Shown: in pieces, positions 27,240 to 35,711 of the stretch
How the letters are laid out: every line of letters begins with the position of its first letter
Numbering within the stretch: position 1 is the first letter of the stretch
Source: Actinomycetota bacterium
GTDB lineage: Bacteria; Actinomycetota; Geothermincolia; Geothermincolales; RBG-13-55-18
Direction of reading: 5' to 3'
Assembly (NCBI GenBank): GCA_014360655.1
Contig: JACIXC010000014.1
Location: 1 to 64,000, forward strand
Length of the DNA: 64,000 nt
The notes under the pieces: model-generated
Told to the model about the DNA's origin: nothing
The model's database searches: none
Seen by the model: only the letters and a program-made list of their open reading frames with translations
Position numbers and translations under genes: made by a program

Positions 27240-27359
27240 GTGTCACTGCTGGATAATAAACTTCTAATGATAGTTGCGAGGTTGGGAGAGGCGATATTTG
27301 AAAAAGGCGGTATATATGATAAAAATGTGATGGTGAAGCATGTGGGGGTTGCCTGTTGA
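27240..27359 (+). CDS. Small ORF overlapping the cas3 start (39 residues)
   Basis: A GTG at 27240 is preceded by CGGAG. The frame reads MSLLDNKLLMIVARLGEAIF and ends at TGA 27357-27359, which overlaps the TTG start of cas3 at 27356-27358. A stop-start overlap of this kind usually means translational coupling. The product is not recognised. It could be a leader peptide setting cas3 expression, a small protein, or a remnant of a longer gene, as the frame is closed upstream by a TAA directly before GTG. Confidence 0.4.
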   Translation: MSLLDNKLLMIVARLGEAIFEKGGIYDKNVMVKHVGVAC

Positions 27360-28927
27360 GGGTTCAAGGTAGAGCAGCGGAAGTTGTCGATTCGCCGTTC
27401 GGCAGACTCCACCCGTTCCAGATTGACTTAATCGAGGCCTTGCGTGATCCAGAAGTTGGCATGATAAAGGTGGAGGCGCCGGTTGGCGTGGGCAAGACCA
27501 CCGCCATCCGAAAAGCGTTGCAGTACTGCAACGCACCGGTGATCGCCACCTTCCCGACGACCATACTCGTGAATGCCCAGTCAGCGAGCATTTCAAGGGG
27601 CGAAAGTGTTTATCACTGGCCGTACGACACGAAACCCCACGACCGCAAATACGACCTTTTCGTTGCTGAATACACGTCGCGGTCTTTGTTCGATCTTGCA
27701 ATGAGAAATTATGGCGAAGTATCGAAACTGGCGCGTGGGGAAATACTCTCAAGGATTTTCTGCCTCGCACCATTCATAGGCGGTAAGAATATCGTCCTCA
27801 CCACGCCCGACGTGTTGTGGTTGATATATTCCAAAAAATACAAGAACTTCGCCAGGCTCCAGGAGGCGTTGGCCGGTTCAATAGTATTTTTTGACGAGTT
27901 CCACTGCTACGCGGATCTTTCTAATTTCTACAGGCTGCTCAACAAGCTCGGTGAGGGAAGGGTGTCGAAGGTGGTGCTCATGTCGGCCACTCCCTATATG
28001 CGGGAAGATATTATGTTGGATTTTAAAGGAAGTATTGTGGATATCTCTTTTCAAGAAACGGATATGCAGGAGGTAGAGGGAAGGGTCTTTAATCATCCCT
28101 TGAGGGTGGAAATCGCCGAGTTTGAATACCGAAATGCGTACAAGCTGCTGGAACGGTTGAGAACCGCGCTTCCTGACATGGCGCGCCCGACGGCGGTGAT
28201 TTTCGATTCCATATTTCGACTCATGCAGGTCGAGTCCGTTCTGAGAAACGAGTTCCAACACTTAAGGTTTCTGCGGTATGACGGGATGGTGAAGGATGCA
28301 ATAGATCTCGATGAAAACAGCGTTGTACTCGGAACTTCCTCCATCGAGGTTGGGATAAGCATGGATTTTTCCTCCCTCGTCTTCGAGGGCAGCAGCTGGA
28401 CAGCGGCCATCCAAAGGTTGGGCCGTGTGGGTAGGTTGCGTCCCGGTCAAGCCTTGCTTTTAAGCGACCGGAGCTTCAAACCTTACCGGCCTGAGAGAGA
28501 CGAGATACCAAGGGTTGAATTCGAAAGGATTCTGCGAGAATACTTGCCTGATCCCTGTCAGGACTGGACAAGCGGCGAACTGTTCAGGGGGGACACGCCG
28601 AGCTTCCTGCTTGTGGATCCGCGTGGTGATTGCTATATATACGGGCCGGGCATCTTTTCCATGTACGAAGTCGAGGATAAAGATGATATTCCACGCGATG
28701 CGGACGACCTGGTCAGGTTGCTGCACGAATTCGGTGTGAGGGATGAGGATATCCCGGCGGTCATGATGAGGGTCGCTTTGTTTCCCGTGGCGGGAATCGT
28801 TAGGGCGCATAGGTTCCGTGACCGCTACGTGCCCGTCGTTTCCGTTAAGTCGGCAGAAGACGAGTGGGTGGTAAAGCTGGCAGACAAGGAATATTTCTAC
28901 TTTAAAAGGGAGGTACTTGATGATTGA
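27356..28927 (+). CDS. cas3: Type I-D CRISPR helicase Cas3' (no HD domain)
   Basis: A 523-residue superfamily 2 helicase that would unwind target DNA for the type I-D effector. Walker A is APVGVGKTT (residues 41-49, Lys47), the DExH box is DEFH (180-183), motif III is MSATPY and motif VI is QRLGRVGR from residue 353. There is no HD nuclease domain, as expected in type I-D, where the nuclease sits on Cas10d. The start is TTG with GGGGG seven bases before it; no ATG is available between the previous in-frame stop and this point. The stop overlaps the next start. Confidence 0.9.
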   Translation: MRVQGRAAEVVDSPFGRLHPFQIDLIEALRDPEVGMIKVEAPVGVGKTTAIRKALQYCNAPVIATFPTTILVNAQSASISRGESVYHWPYDTKPHDRKYDLFVAEYTSRSLFDLAMRNYGEVSKLARGEILSRIFCLAPFIGGKNIVLTTPDVLWLIYSKKYKNFARLQEALAGSIVFFDEFHCYADLSNFYRLLNKLGEGRVSKVVLMSATPYMREDIMLDFKGSIVDISFQETDMQEVEGRVFNHPLRVEIAEFEYRNAYKLLERLRTALPDMARPTAVIFDSIFRLMQVESVLRNEFQHLRFLRYDGMVKDAIDLDENSVVLGTSSIEVGISMDFSSLVFEGSSWTAAIQRLGRVGRLRPGQALLLSDRSFKPYRPERDEIPRVEFERILREYLPDPCQDWTSGELFRGDTPSFLLVDPRGDCYIYGPGIFSMYEVEDKDDIPRDADDLVRLLHEFGVRDEDIPAVMMRVALFPVAGIVRAHRFRDRYVPVVSVKSAEDEWVVKLADKEYFYFKREVLDD

Positions 28928-31517
28928 GGACGTGCGATTGTTTCTCGAGCCACAGCTGGGTTTCCTGGCCAAGTCCAGCGGGGAACCTCTCTGGATGCAC
29001 CACTTCACCGTGTATAAGGTATGCATGAGGCTGCTCGAGATGCTCCCTACCTTTCCGCAGGAGCTCGTGGTTCCTCTTCAGCTGGCATGTCTCATCCACG
29101 ATATGGGCAAGATGCGCGAGGATGCACAGGCGGTGCTGTCAGGTGAAAAAGAAGGCACTCGTGTAAAGCACAAGCTGAAGTATGAAGAGGTATACGATTA
29201 CATTATAAATGCCCATGGGCTCGCGGTTTTGCCGAGCGATAAGCAAGTGAAAGCCGCTTACGATATTGCCGTAACACACCACAGCGTCAGTGATGAGGAT
29301 GTCATAAAGAACAGCACAACATATTCTTCTTCGGGAGTCCTTCTTCTGCGCGTCAGCGACTGGCTCGCTTCCATGGATGGCGTAGACGTGGGCACCATTG
29401 AACGCATCAACGCCATGTTTACCGTGCCGGGTTCTTCTGAGCCCTTGCTGCATCTCACCTATTTCGAGATAGGGAGGGAACCCGGACCCTCCACGTCGAT
29501 AATCGCCACAAAGACCTTGGAGGCCTTTGAGGAACTGGGTTATTTTAGGTTGGTTCTCTTCTCCAACGCCGCCGTGGTGGCGAAAACCGGCAAGGCGACT
29601 TACCCGGACCCGAAGGGTATTGCAAAAAAAGTTTATAGGTATGTGGTCGAAAACACTATGAAAAACATCAGCCCTGATTATGGAACGGACATGCTGCTAA
29701 TCGGTTTTAGCGCCGAATTTCCGGATGATTACCTTGTAATTCATAAAGCCAGAGTAACCGAAGATTTGGCCAATGTCGAGATGAGGGCCCGTGCTTTTTT
29801 CAAGCTTCTGAGCGAGTTGATGAAGCTGCACGGTTGCGGACCGAGTTCCCATAGGAACAACTGGCAGATGAACGTTGTGCACGGTGTCGTCATAGGAAGA
29901 AGCGCCATCTCCAAGGCGGCTAAGGAGTGGGCTTTGAGGATGAATTATGACTTGCCAAAACGTTCGGATGGAAAGGTCGAACGTCGGGAAGCCCTCTCAT
30001 TTCTGATGGACAAACTGACTCTCAAGGATTTATTGAACGAAGACGTCCGCAAGGCCCTCGAAGATATAGGGCAAGCGCCTGAAGAAAATGCTATGGGGAA
30101 GGAGTTAAGTGGCTTCAAGGCGGAAGAGCTATATGATTTTCTCCTTGCTCTTGCGTGCGCCGCACGTAGGGAAGGTGATGCGGTAGAAGAGCGGCTGAAA
30201 GAGATCATCGCCATGATATCGTTCCCCGTGGAAACGGATTTCCAGGAGATTGCTACACAAAGGTTACAGGCTTATAAAAGGTACAAGAAGAACCCCGATT
30301 ATCGCAAGGGATGTTGCGAAATGTGCGGATCAGCTTTTACCCAGAAGCTTGGGCAGGAAGCCCCTGACGGCTTCATTCAATGCTTTTCTTACGTTAAATC
30401 GCAACCCACGTCGCCACGGGCGGTGTGTTATCTTTGCGCATTCGATTTGAGCCTTGTGCGAAGCGGCAAGCAGGGTGGTGTGGTTTCTACGACACTGTGG
30501 ATTACTTCAAAAGTAGAGGTAGGGTTGGAGGAGAAGCTTTTCGACCTGGTTAAACGCATCGAAGACGGTTTCCTTACGCCCAGGCGGTTAAAGCTGATAG
30601 TAAGCCCTAAGGACGACATGGGTTTACCTCTGCCGGCTGGATTGAAGCTGCCTTTGCCCAAGGGTGCATTAGGGCAGGAAAATGACATTGACAAGCGGGA
30701 GGCTTTTCTTTACAGTCCTTTCGGTATTTTTGCAAGCCTTGAGTCTGCTCGGGGGACTTTTTCGTTAAAGAATCAGCGAGCCGTATACGCGCCGCTTTAT
30801 GACCTTATGAGCCTTCTCGGCTTTGGTGTTTGCATAACCAACGATCTTGAGTTCAGATATGGCCTTTTCGGGGAGAAAAGGGTTGCGACGCTGCGGACTT
30901 TTTACGATGCCGTTTCGGTGCTCCTGCTTGCCAAGACTTTGGCATCAATAAAAAGAAATCCGCACTGTTTTGCGGCTGGCATTATCGCCAATCAACCAAG
31001 CCTGGCCATTGGAAGGTCTATGGAAAGCGACGAGAAGGGAAAACCGCTGCTTGAAAAAGAGCAGCTGTCTTATTACTTGCAGGCGTTATTGAGGGCAGAC
31101 CGCCCTATCTTGAAAGGGGGAATGATAACCATGGGCGATTTATTGAAAGACGCAGCATTTTTCGCGCGCAATATTCCTAAATATTGCGTGGAACCGGAAG
31201 CGCGTTATGACTTTCGAAAAAACCTGACCAAGCACAAGGCCACCAAGGCGGTTCAAGCGCCTCTGAACGAGATGATGCTCGGCCGCGATTTCGACACTGC
31301 CATGGCAAAACTGCTGGCACAGCTATCGGTAAAAATAGGGAAGGAGGAAAGGAAGGGCATGGACGAATTCGTGAGGAGAAGCAAGGAAATTCTCATGAGA
31401 TATTTCAAGCTGCGACAGGAGAGCTTCTCCGACTTTCTTAAAGCGAAAAATGCGCTTATGAACGGCATCTACGCCTTTACTCGCTATGAGGATTTGGACA
31501 TGATTTTTAAAGACTAG
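28920..31517 (+). CDS. cas10d: Type I-D large subunit Cas10d (Csc3) with HD nuclease domain
   Basis: 865 residues from the ATG at 28920, which overlaps the cas3 stop by eight bases and follows GGGAGG. The N-terminal HD domain shows LIHDMG (His60, Asp61) and VTHHS (His120-His121), plus an early His pair (MHHF). A four-cysteine zinc site lies at about Cys466/Cys469 (CCEMC) and Cys503/Cys506 (CYLC). The helical C-terminus matches the small-subunit-like end of Cas10 proteins. Cas10d organises the effector, recognises the PAM and cuts DNA with its HD site. A nested start for Cas11d is listed separately. Confidence 0.9.
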   Translation: MIEDVRLFLEPQLGFLAKSSGEPLWMHHFTVYKVCMRLLEMLPTFPQELVVPLQLACLIHDMGKMREDAQAVLSGEKEGTRVKHKLKYEEVYDYIINAHGLAVLPSDKQVKAAYDIAVTHHSVSDEDVIKNSTTYSSSGVLLLRVSDWLASMDGVDVGTIERINAMFTVPGSSEPLLHLTYFEIGREPGPSTSIIATKTLEAFEELGYFRLVLFSNAAVVAKTGKATYPDPKGIAKKVYRYVVENTMKNISPDYGTDMLLIGFSAEFPDDYLVIHKARVTEDLANVEMRARAFFKLLSELMKLHGCGPSSHRNNWQMNVVHGVVIGRSAISKAAKEWALRMNYDLPKRSDGKVERREALSFLMDKLTLKDLLNEDVRKALEDIGQAPEENAMGKELSGFKAEELYDFLLALACAARREGDAVEERLKEIIAMISFPVETDFQEIATQRLQAYKRYKKNPDYRKGCCEMCGSAFTQKLGQEAPDGFIQCFSYVKSQPTSPRAVCYLCAFDLSLVRSGKQGGVVSTTLWITSKVEVGLEEKLFDLVKRIEDGFLTPRRLKLIVSPKDDMGLPLPAGLKLPLPKGALGQENDIDKREAFLYSPFGIFASLESARGTFSLKNQRAVYAPLYDLMSLLGFGVCITNDLEFRYGLFGEKRVATLRTFYDAVSVLLLAKTLASIKRNPHCFAAGIIANQPSLAIGRSMESDEKGKPLLEKEQLSYYLQALLRADRPILKGGMITMGDLLKDAAFFARNIPKYCVEPEARYDFRKNLTKHKATKAVQAPLNEMMLGRDFDTAMAKLLAQLSVKIGKEERKGMDEFVRRSKEILMRYFKLRQESFSDFLKAKNALMNGIYAFTRYEDLDMIFKD
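31131..31517 (+). CDS. Candidate nested small subunit Cas11d, internal start in cas10d
   Basis: Within cas10d a strong purine-rich site, AAAGGGGG at 31114-31120, precedes in-frame ATG codons at 31122 and 31131. Starting at 31131 gives 128 mainly helical residues ending with the cas10d stop. Internal translation of a small Cas11 subunit from the large-subunit gene is documented for type I-D and other type I systems. The spacing favours 31131. No separate small-subunit gene exists in this operon, which fits. Confidence 0.55.
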   Translation: MGDLLKDAAFFARNIPKYCVEPEARYDFRKNLTKHKATKAVQAPLNEMMLGRDFDTAMAKLLAQLSVKIGKEERKGMDEFVRRSKEILMRYFKLRQESFSDFLKAKNALMNGIYAFTRYEDLDMIFKD

Positions 31518-31575
31518 AACTTAAGGGCTAGGAGGCAGAGATTTATGGTCGGTGATTCTTGAAAAGGAGGTTAAG

Positions 31576-32355
31576 ATGAGATTCTATTCAGACGTAAGCA
31601 ACCTGCCCAGGGCACGCTATCTGCAGGTGGTAACTGCTTTGAGGCTTCTTGATCCCGCCATCATTCGCTCCAACGAGCCTGAAGAGGTGCTCACCTTCCG
31701 TTACCGGGAACCTTTAGGGGAGCGTTTCATCATCCCCTGGCGAAAGGTAAAGGCGAAGCTGCGGCGCCTGGTGGCCGAGAGGGGACGCGACCTGGGTTTT
31801 GGGAAAAACTGTTTTTTGAAGGAATCCTTGTGCCTGGCATGCCCGACTTGTCTTCTCTTCGGGGGTACGGGCGAAACCGGCACCGCGAAAGTGGATTACA
31901 ATCTCCTCTCCAGGGTCCTGGGAGAGACCTTTATTTCTAAGGGAGAGACCATCGATCCATTGAACTACACGGCTAATGCGGTAGGGGAGATGAAGCATAC
32001 CACGGGACAGGCGTTGATGACCCTGGTGACCGTGCCCGCGGATACCGAGTTTATCGGGGTGATAACATTGAAGGATCCGACACCCGAAATGGCGGCCCTC
32101 CTAGTCGATGGCTTGGAAAGGTTTACCCGCATAGGCGCTCGCAGCGTGGAGTGGGGTCGTTGCAGGATGGAGATTTTGGGAGGCGGGATTTTCGATCGTG
32201 AAGTATATTCCGCCTATGAGTTATTGCGGGAAGACGGGTTAGACGAGGTTTCCAAACTGAAGCTGGAGCTTCCTCCCGTTAAGGAAGCGTTCATGCGTCT
32301 GCAAAAAGAAACAGACGCATTGGTAAAGGAAATCAAGGAAGCGTCGAATGACTAA
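31576..32355 (+). CDS. csc2: Type I-D backbone protein Csc2 (Cas7 family)
   Basis: 259 residues from the ATG at 31576, chosen because AAGGAGG lies at 31564-31570; a GTG at 31552 is open but lies before that site. Cas7-type proteins polymerise along the crRNA. Visible family features are RYREPLGERFIIPWRKVKAKLR, the cysteine-rich ESLCLACPTCLLFGGTG and TRIGARSVEWGR. It is shorter than the roughly 330 residues I expect for cyanobacterial Csc2, so some loops are missing. The stop overlaps the csc1 start by eight bases. Confidence 0.88.
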   Translation: MRFYSDVSNLPRARYLQVVTALRLLDPAIIRSNEPEEVLTFRYREPLGERFIIPWRKVKAKLRRLVAERGRDLGFGKNCFLKESLCLACPTCLLFGGTGETGTAKVDYNLLSRVLGETFISKGETIDPLNYTANAVGEMKHTTGQALMTLVTVPADTEFIGVITLKDPTPEMAALLVDGLERFTRIGARSVEWGRCRMEILGGGIFDREVYSAYELLREDGLDEVSKLKLELPPVKEAFMRLQKETDALVKEIKEASND

Positions 32356-33022
32356 AATGATAATATTCCGTTACAACCTGGAGCTCGAGGACTTCCTCTT
32401 CTATGCTCGCGAAGCGATAGCCGGTACGGTGACCCCCAGGTGCCTGCATGCCACGGCTGTGAATTACGCTCTGGCCTATGCCATGAACCTGTTTCCGGAG
32501 AAGCAGCCGTATTTTATGGCGACTTCGGAAGGCAGAAACGTCCCGGAGTATTCCAGCTCCCTTATACCCGGAGCGGGTTTTTACGCCACGCCGGCGAGTT
32601 TGGAAAGTTCGTATGGAATGGAGCTTGTGACCTTCCTCATTAAAGGCGATAGGGAGGGGTACGGCAGCATCACGGGCAAAGGCGGAGAAGTGCTGCGTGT
32701 AAGCAGGGTTTCCATGCTCCCGCCCGGCACGGTTTTTACCGGCTTTATTATCTGTAAGGAAGCAGTTGAATTCCCGGAACGCATACGCCTTGGCCGTTTT
32801 CGCTCCCCGGTTAAGGTGAGTTTGCAGGAAGCGAATAAGGTGTTACCTGGGGAAGGAGGAGTGGCGAGTCACCCCGTGGATCCACTGGTGACCCACGCGA
32901 AGAAAGGGGTTCTGATTTCCATGCTTCCTTATCCGCTGGTAAACCGCGCATGTGCAGACCGCTGCTTGGCTGTTGATATCGGCGGAAAGCAATGTTATGT
33001 GGCTCTCCCGGATGCGTGGTGA
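32348..33022 (+). CDS. csc1: Type I-D Cas5-family protein Csc1
   Basis: A 224-residue protein starting ATG ACT inside the end of csc2. The N-terminus IIFRYNLELEDFLFYAREAI and CLHATAVNYALAYAMNL fit Csc1, the Cas5-like subunit that holds the crRNA 5' handle. Its position between csc2 and cas6 is the usual one in type I-D. The stop shares one base with the following ATG, indicating coupling. Confidence 0.85.
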   Translation: MTKMIIFRYNLELEDFLFYAREAIAGTVTPRCLHATAVNYALAYAMNLFPEKQPYFMATSEGRNVPEYSSSLIPGAGFYATPASLESSYGMELVTFLIKGDREGYGSITGKGGEVLRVSRVSMLPPGTVFTGFIICKEAVEFPERIRLGRFRSPVKVSLQEANKVLPGEGGVASHPVDPLVTHAKKGVLISMLPYPLVNRACADRCLAVDIGGKQCYVALPDAW

Positions 33023-33708
33023 TGTATATGGATGCTTTACCCTGGGCTTGCATCGTGTTTGAGCAGTTGAGGAAGGTATGCCCAAACCCCGGCACACTTC
33101 GCAGGTGGGTGAACGCCGCTTTCCCGGGCAGGCCCCTCCTTCACCAACACGACCCGGTTTCGGGGAAATCCATTTTTCAGTACCCGATGGTGCAATATAA
33201 GAGTTACCGGGGCGTGCCCTTGCTTTACGGCATAGGCGATGGAGTGGAAGAGATAAGGGCGATTTACGGCAACATCCATGAAGCCGAGGTAAGGCTTGGC
33301 CCTCACGTGATCAGGGAAATCGTCCTGCGTGAGGGTAGCGCGAAGATTTCGGCAAGTGAACCGAAACAATACAGGTTTCTCACGCCATGGTTGGCTTTCA
33401 ACCGCGAAAATTACATCGCTTTCCGTGAGACTGCCGACTGGGCGGAAAGGAAGTCGCTGCTCAACGGCATTCTTGTTGGCAATATACTGTCCATTGCCAA
33501 GCCCTTGGGTATCGTGATCGATTTTCCGTTGAAGGTGAGGTCGCTGGTAGACATGACGTCCTTGCAACTTTCTCGCCACGACCTGGTCGAGCACGGTTTT
33601 CTCGGTGAGTTCGAGGCCAATATCGAATTGCCGCCACTCCTCGGGCTCGGCAGGCATGTCTCCATCGGTTATGGAACGGTATTGGGGGAGGGGTGGGATT
33701 GGATTTAG
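33022..33708 (+). CDS. cas6: CRISPR repeat endoribonuclease Cas6
   Basis: 228 residues from ATG 33022, which overlaps the csc1 stop by one base; ATG 33028 is also possible. A RAMP-type protein that cuts the precursor within each repeat. The C-terminal glycine-rich loop is clear (LPPLLGLGRHVSIGYGTVLG). A likely catalytic histidine cannot be assigned with confidence; candidates are His50-His52 in LLHQHDP and His97 in GPHVIREIV. With a repeat ending ATTGAAGC, cutting would leave that eight-base handle on each crRNA. Confidence 0.85.
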   Translation: MYMDALPWACIVFEQLRKVCPNPGTLRRWVNAAFPGRPLLHQHDPVSGKSIFQYPMVQYKSYRGVPLLYGIGDGVEEIRAIYGNIHEAEVRLGPHVIREIVLREGSAKISASEPKQYRFLTPWLAFNRENYIAFRETADWAERKSLLNGILVGNILSIAKPLGIVIDFPLKVRSLVDMTSLQLSRHDLVEHGFLGEFEANIELPPLLGLGRHVSIGYGTVLGEGWDWI

Positions 33709-34709
33709 TGATTGACTCCTTTGGGGCTTCTCTCCGAAGGAAAAGCAACTGCTTCCTTGTCAGAAGGGGCGATGATGAGGAAGAAATATGCGCCGATGAC
33801 GTTACGCAAATCATCCTGAGCCTGGGGACGCATATCTCTACGGACGCCATCGCTCTTGCGGCGGATAAGAACGTTGATATCGTGTGTCTATCCCGGGGCG
33901 GCAAGCCAGTCTCGAGGATTTGGCCCTGCAAGTTTGGGGGGACTGCGTTGACACGACGTAAGCAGATGGAAGCACTCTATACCAGTAAGGGCGTTAAGGT
34001 CGCGGAAGCGATGATTAAGGCAAAGGGTTTAAACCAGGCCTATTTCCTTAAGGCCCTCAACAAAGAGCGCGAAATAGCTTCCGTTGAGGAAGCTGCGGAG
34101 GTGATACTGAAGCGTGTTAAGTCGGCTTCGTGGGACGCGGAAAATATTGAGCTTGTCAGGAACGACATGTTTGCCCTGGAAGGCGGCTGTTCGCGACTCT
34201 ATATCCAGGCGCTTACTTCCATTATCCCAGAAGAATACGGCTTTTTCGGTCGTGAAAAAAGACCCCCAAAGGATCCCGTGAACGCGGCGCTTTCCTATGG
34301 CTACGCGGTGCTTTACGGAAAAGTCGAAAGGGCATGCATACTTGCCGGGCTCGATCCCTTTCTGGGTTATTTGCATACGGATAGGTTCGGCAAGCCTTCC
34401 ATGTCACTCGACCTCATGGAACCCTTTCGACAGCCTCTAGTAGATCGCGTTGTCGTGACGCTCTTTGTGAAAAGGTCTTTTAAACATTCTGATTTCATGC
34501 CGTACGCGGAATCGGAGGGATTGTATCTTAATGAAACGGGCAGAAAAAAGCTGCTCGAAAAGTTGTATGAAAGGTTTGACAAGGAAATACAGCATAAAGG
34601 ACGAAAGAGGAAATTCCAAGACATTATCCTGGTCTGCATAAGAGACGTTGCGGCTTTCCTGCTTGATGATGCGAAGAAAGTGGACGGATTTATATATAAA
34701 TGGAATTAA
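33693..34709 (+). CDS. cas1: CRISPR integrase Cas1
   Basis: A 338-residue integrase for new spacers. Metal ligands are Glu163 (ALEGGCSRLY), His228 (GYLHTDRFG) and Glu243 (LDLMEPFR), in the usual order. The C-terminal extension KRSFKHSDFMPYAESEGLYL is typical. The GTG start at 33693 overlaps the cas6 end by 16 bases and follows GGGGGAGG; a GTG at 33708 is an alternative. It is directly followed by cas2 and cas4, forming a complete adaptation module. Confidence 0.95.
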   Translation: MGLDLVIDSFGASLRRKSNCFLVRRGDDEEEICADDVTQIILSLGTHISTDAIALAADKNVDIVCLSRGGKPVSRIWPCKFGGTALTRRKQMEALYTSKGVKVAEAMIKAKGLNQAYFLKALNKEREIASVEEAAEVILKRVKSASWDAENIELVRNDMFALEGGCSRLYIQALTSIIPEEYGFFGREKRPPKDPVNAALSYGYAVLYGKVERACILAGLDPFLGYLHTDRFGKPSMSLDLMEPFRQPLVDRVVVTLFVKRSFKHSDFMPYAESEGLYLNETGRKKLLEKLYERFDKEIQHKGRKRKFQDIILVCIRDVAAFLLDDAKKVDGFIYKWN

Positions 34710-34710
34710 T

Positions 34711-35019
34711 ATGAAACTTCTTGCTATTTATGATATCACAGACGACAGGTTGCGCAATCGCGTGGCGCGAAAGTGCAAGGATTTTGGATTGGCAAGAATT
34801 CAGAAGAGCTGTTTTGCTGGGGAATTGACTCAAAACAGAATGGAGATGCTGAGGATTGAGTTAGAAAATCTTCTCAAGGAAGAAGATCAGCAATATATGA
34901 ACGAATATGATGCCATCTATATATTGCCTTTGTGTGAGACTTGTTTCATCAAGAAGATTCTTTTAGGTCATAAAAGATCCTTTCCCGATAAGAACAAAGA
35001 CAGGCTTAAGGTATTCTGA
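34711..35019 (+). CDS. cas2: CRISPR adaptation protein Cas2
   Basis: 102 residues starting one base after the cas1 stop. The ferredoxin-like fold begins MKLLAIYDITDDRLRNRVAR, with the conserved Asp at the end of strand 1, and has a second strand DAIYILPLCETC. It forms the Cas1-Cas2 integration complex. The frame is open further upstream inside cas1, but the family's N-terminus starts here. Confidence 0.95.
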   Translation: MKLLAIYDITDDRLRNRVARKCKDFGLARIQKSCFAGELTQNRMEMLRIELENLLKEEDQQYMNEYDAIYILPLCETCFIKKILLGHKRSFPDKNKDRLKVF

Positions 35020-35023
35020 TGCC

Positions 35024-35626
35024 ATGAACAAAGAAGGTTTCTGGTCTGTTTCGGATATCCTCAACCATGCCTATTGCCCTTGGATTACTTATCATTGGCA
35101 TGTGCTGAAAATTCCACAAAGCAAAACGACCAAAACAGAAGAAGGTATTAACAAGCAGCGTGAGTATGCCAGGAAGGTTAGAAAACACCCTGAAAGAGGT
35201 GTGGGGGGCATAAGGGGTGCGAAGTTCATTCCGGACCGGTCAATTCGATCTGTGAGGTTAATGCTTGCCGGCAAATGTGATTATGTCCTGTACCCAGGAA
35301 GCGTACCTGCGCCATTGGAGATTAAGAATGGCAAGATTCCTCCGCGATCGCCGCATGGGAACACAATACTTCAACTGGCATGTTACGCGATAATGCTCGA
35401 GGAAGAGTTGAAAGCCGAAGTTCATGTCGGATACATTTATTATTTAAGGGATGGCCTTACGCAGAAGATTGAGATATTCGATAAGGATAAGAGAAAGGTA
35501 GAATCTTTGATTGCCGAGATGAACTCGCTCCTTGAAAACGAAATAGTGACAGGAAAGCCGATGTCCTGGCGATGCTGCTGGGATTGCTGCTATCGCAAGA
35601 TATGTGCCCTTGGTGGTGGGTCTTAA
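35024..35626 (+). CDS. cas4: CRISPR-associated exonuclease Cas4
   Basis: 200 residues, four bases after cas2. RecB-type nuclease with an iron-sulphur cluster: first Cys in NHAYCPWITYHW, the rest in RCCWDCCYRKIC at the C-terminus. Nuclease motifs are GKCDYV and the APLEIKNGK segment with its Glu-x-Lys, followed by QLACYAIML. Cas4 trims pre-spacers and fixes PAM choice and orientation. It is the last gene before the leader and array. Confidence 0.95.
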   Translation: MNKEGFWSVSDILNHAYCPWITYHWHVLKIPQSKTTKTEEGINKQREYARKVRKHPERGVGGIRGAKFIPDRSIRSVRLMLAGKCDYVLYPGSVPAPLEIKNGKIPPRSPHGNTILQLACYAIMLEEELKAEVHVGYIYYLRDGLTQKIEIFDKDKRKVESLIAEMNSLLENEIVTGKPMSWRCCWDCCYRKICALGGGS

Positions 35627-35711
35627 GGAATTTTCTCCAAAAATATACCCACAGGGTTTTCTTGAGTTTGCGATATTAAAAATCCCAGCATATATTATAT
35701 TTCTAAAAGCT
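35627..35711 (+). promoter_or_regulatory. CRISPR leader with precursor promoter
   Basis: An AT-rich 85-base leader between cas4 and the first repeat. TTGCGA (35668-35673), 17 bases, then TATATT (35691-35696) form a plausible promoter whose start near 35703 would lie just before the first repeat. The plus-strand direction agrees with the ATTGAAGC handle at the 3' end of each repeat. New spacers should therefore enter at 35712. Confidence 0.7.

Noticed and set aside
27299-27308. Target of the repeat-like element just before cas3
   Set aside because: Nine matching bases (CCTTTTTCA) lie outside the seed, and the first five guide bases mostly mismatch, so no target is claimed.
27047-27412. 121-codon minus-strand frame at the cas3 start
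   Set aside because: It starts inside cas3, has low-complexity composition and no ribosome site; the plus-strand small ORF fits better.
28920-31517. Type III Cas10
   Set aside because: The locus has Csc1, Csc2 and a separate Cas3' helicase, and no Csm or Cmr genes, which defines type I-D.
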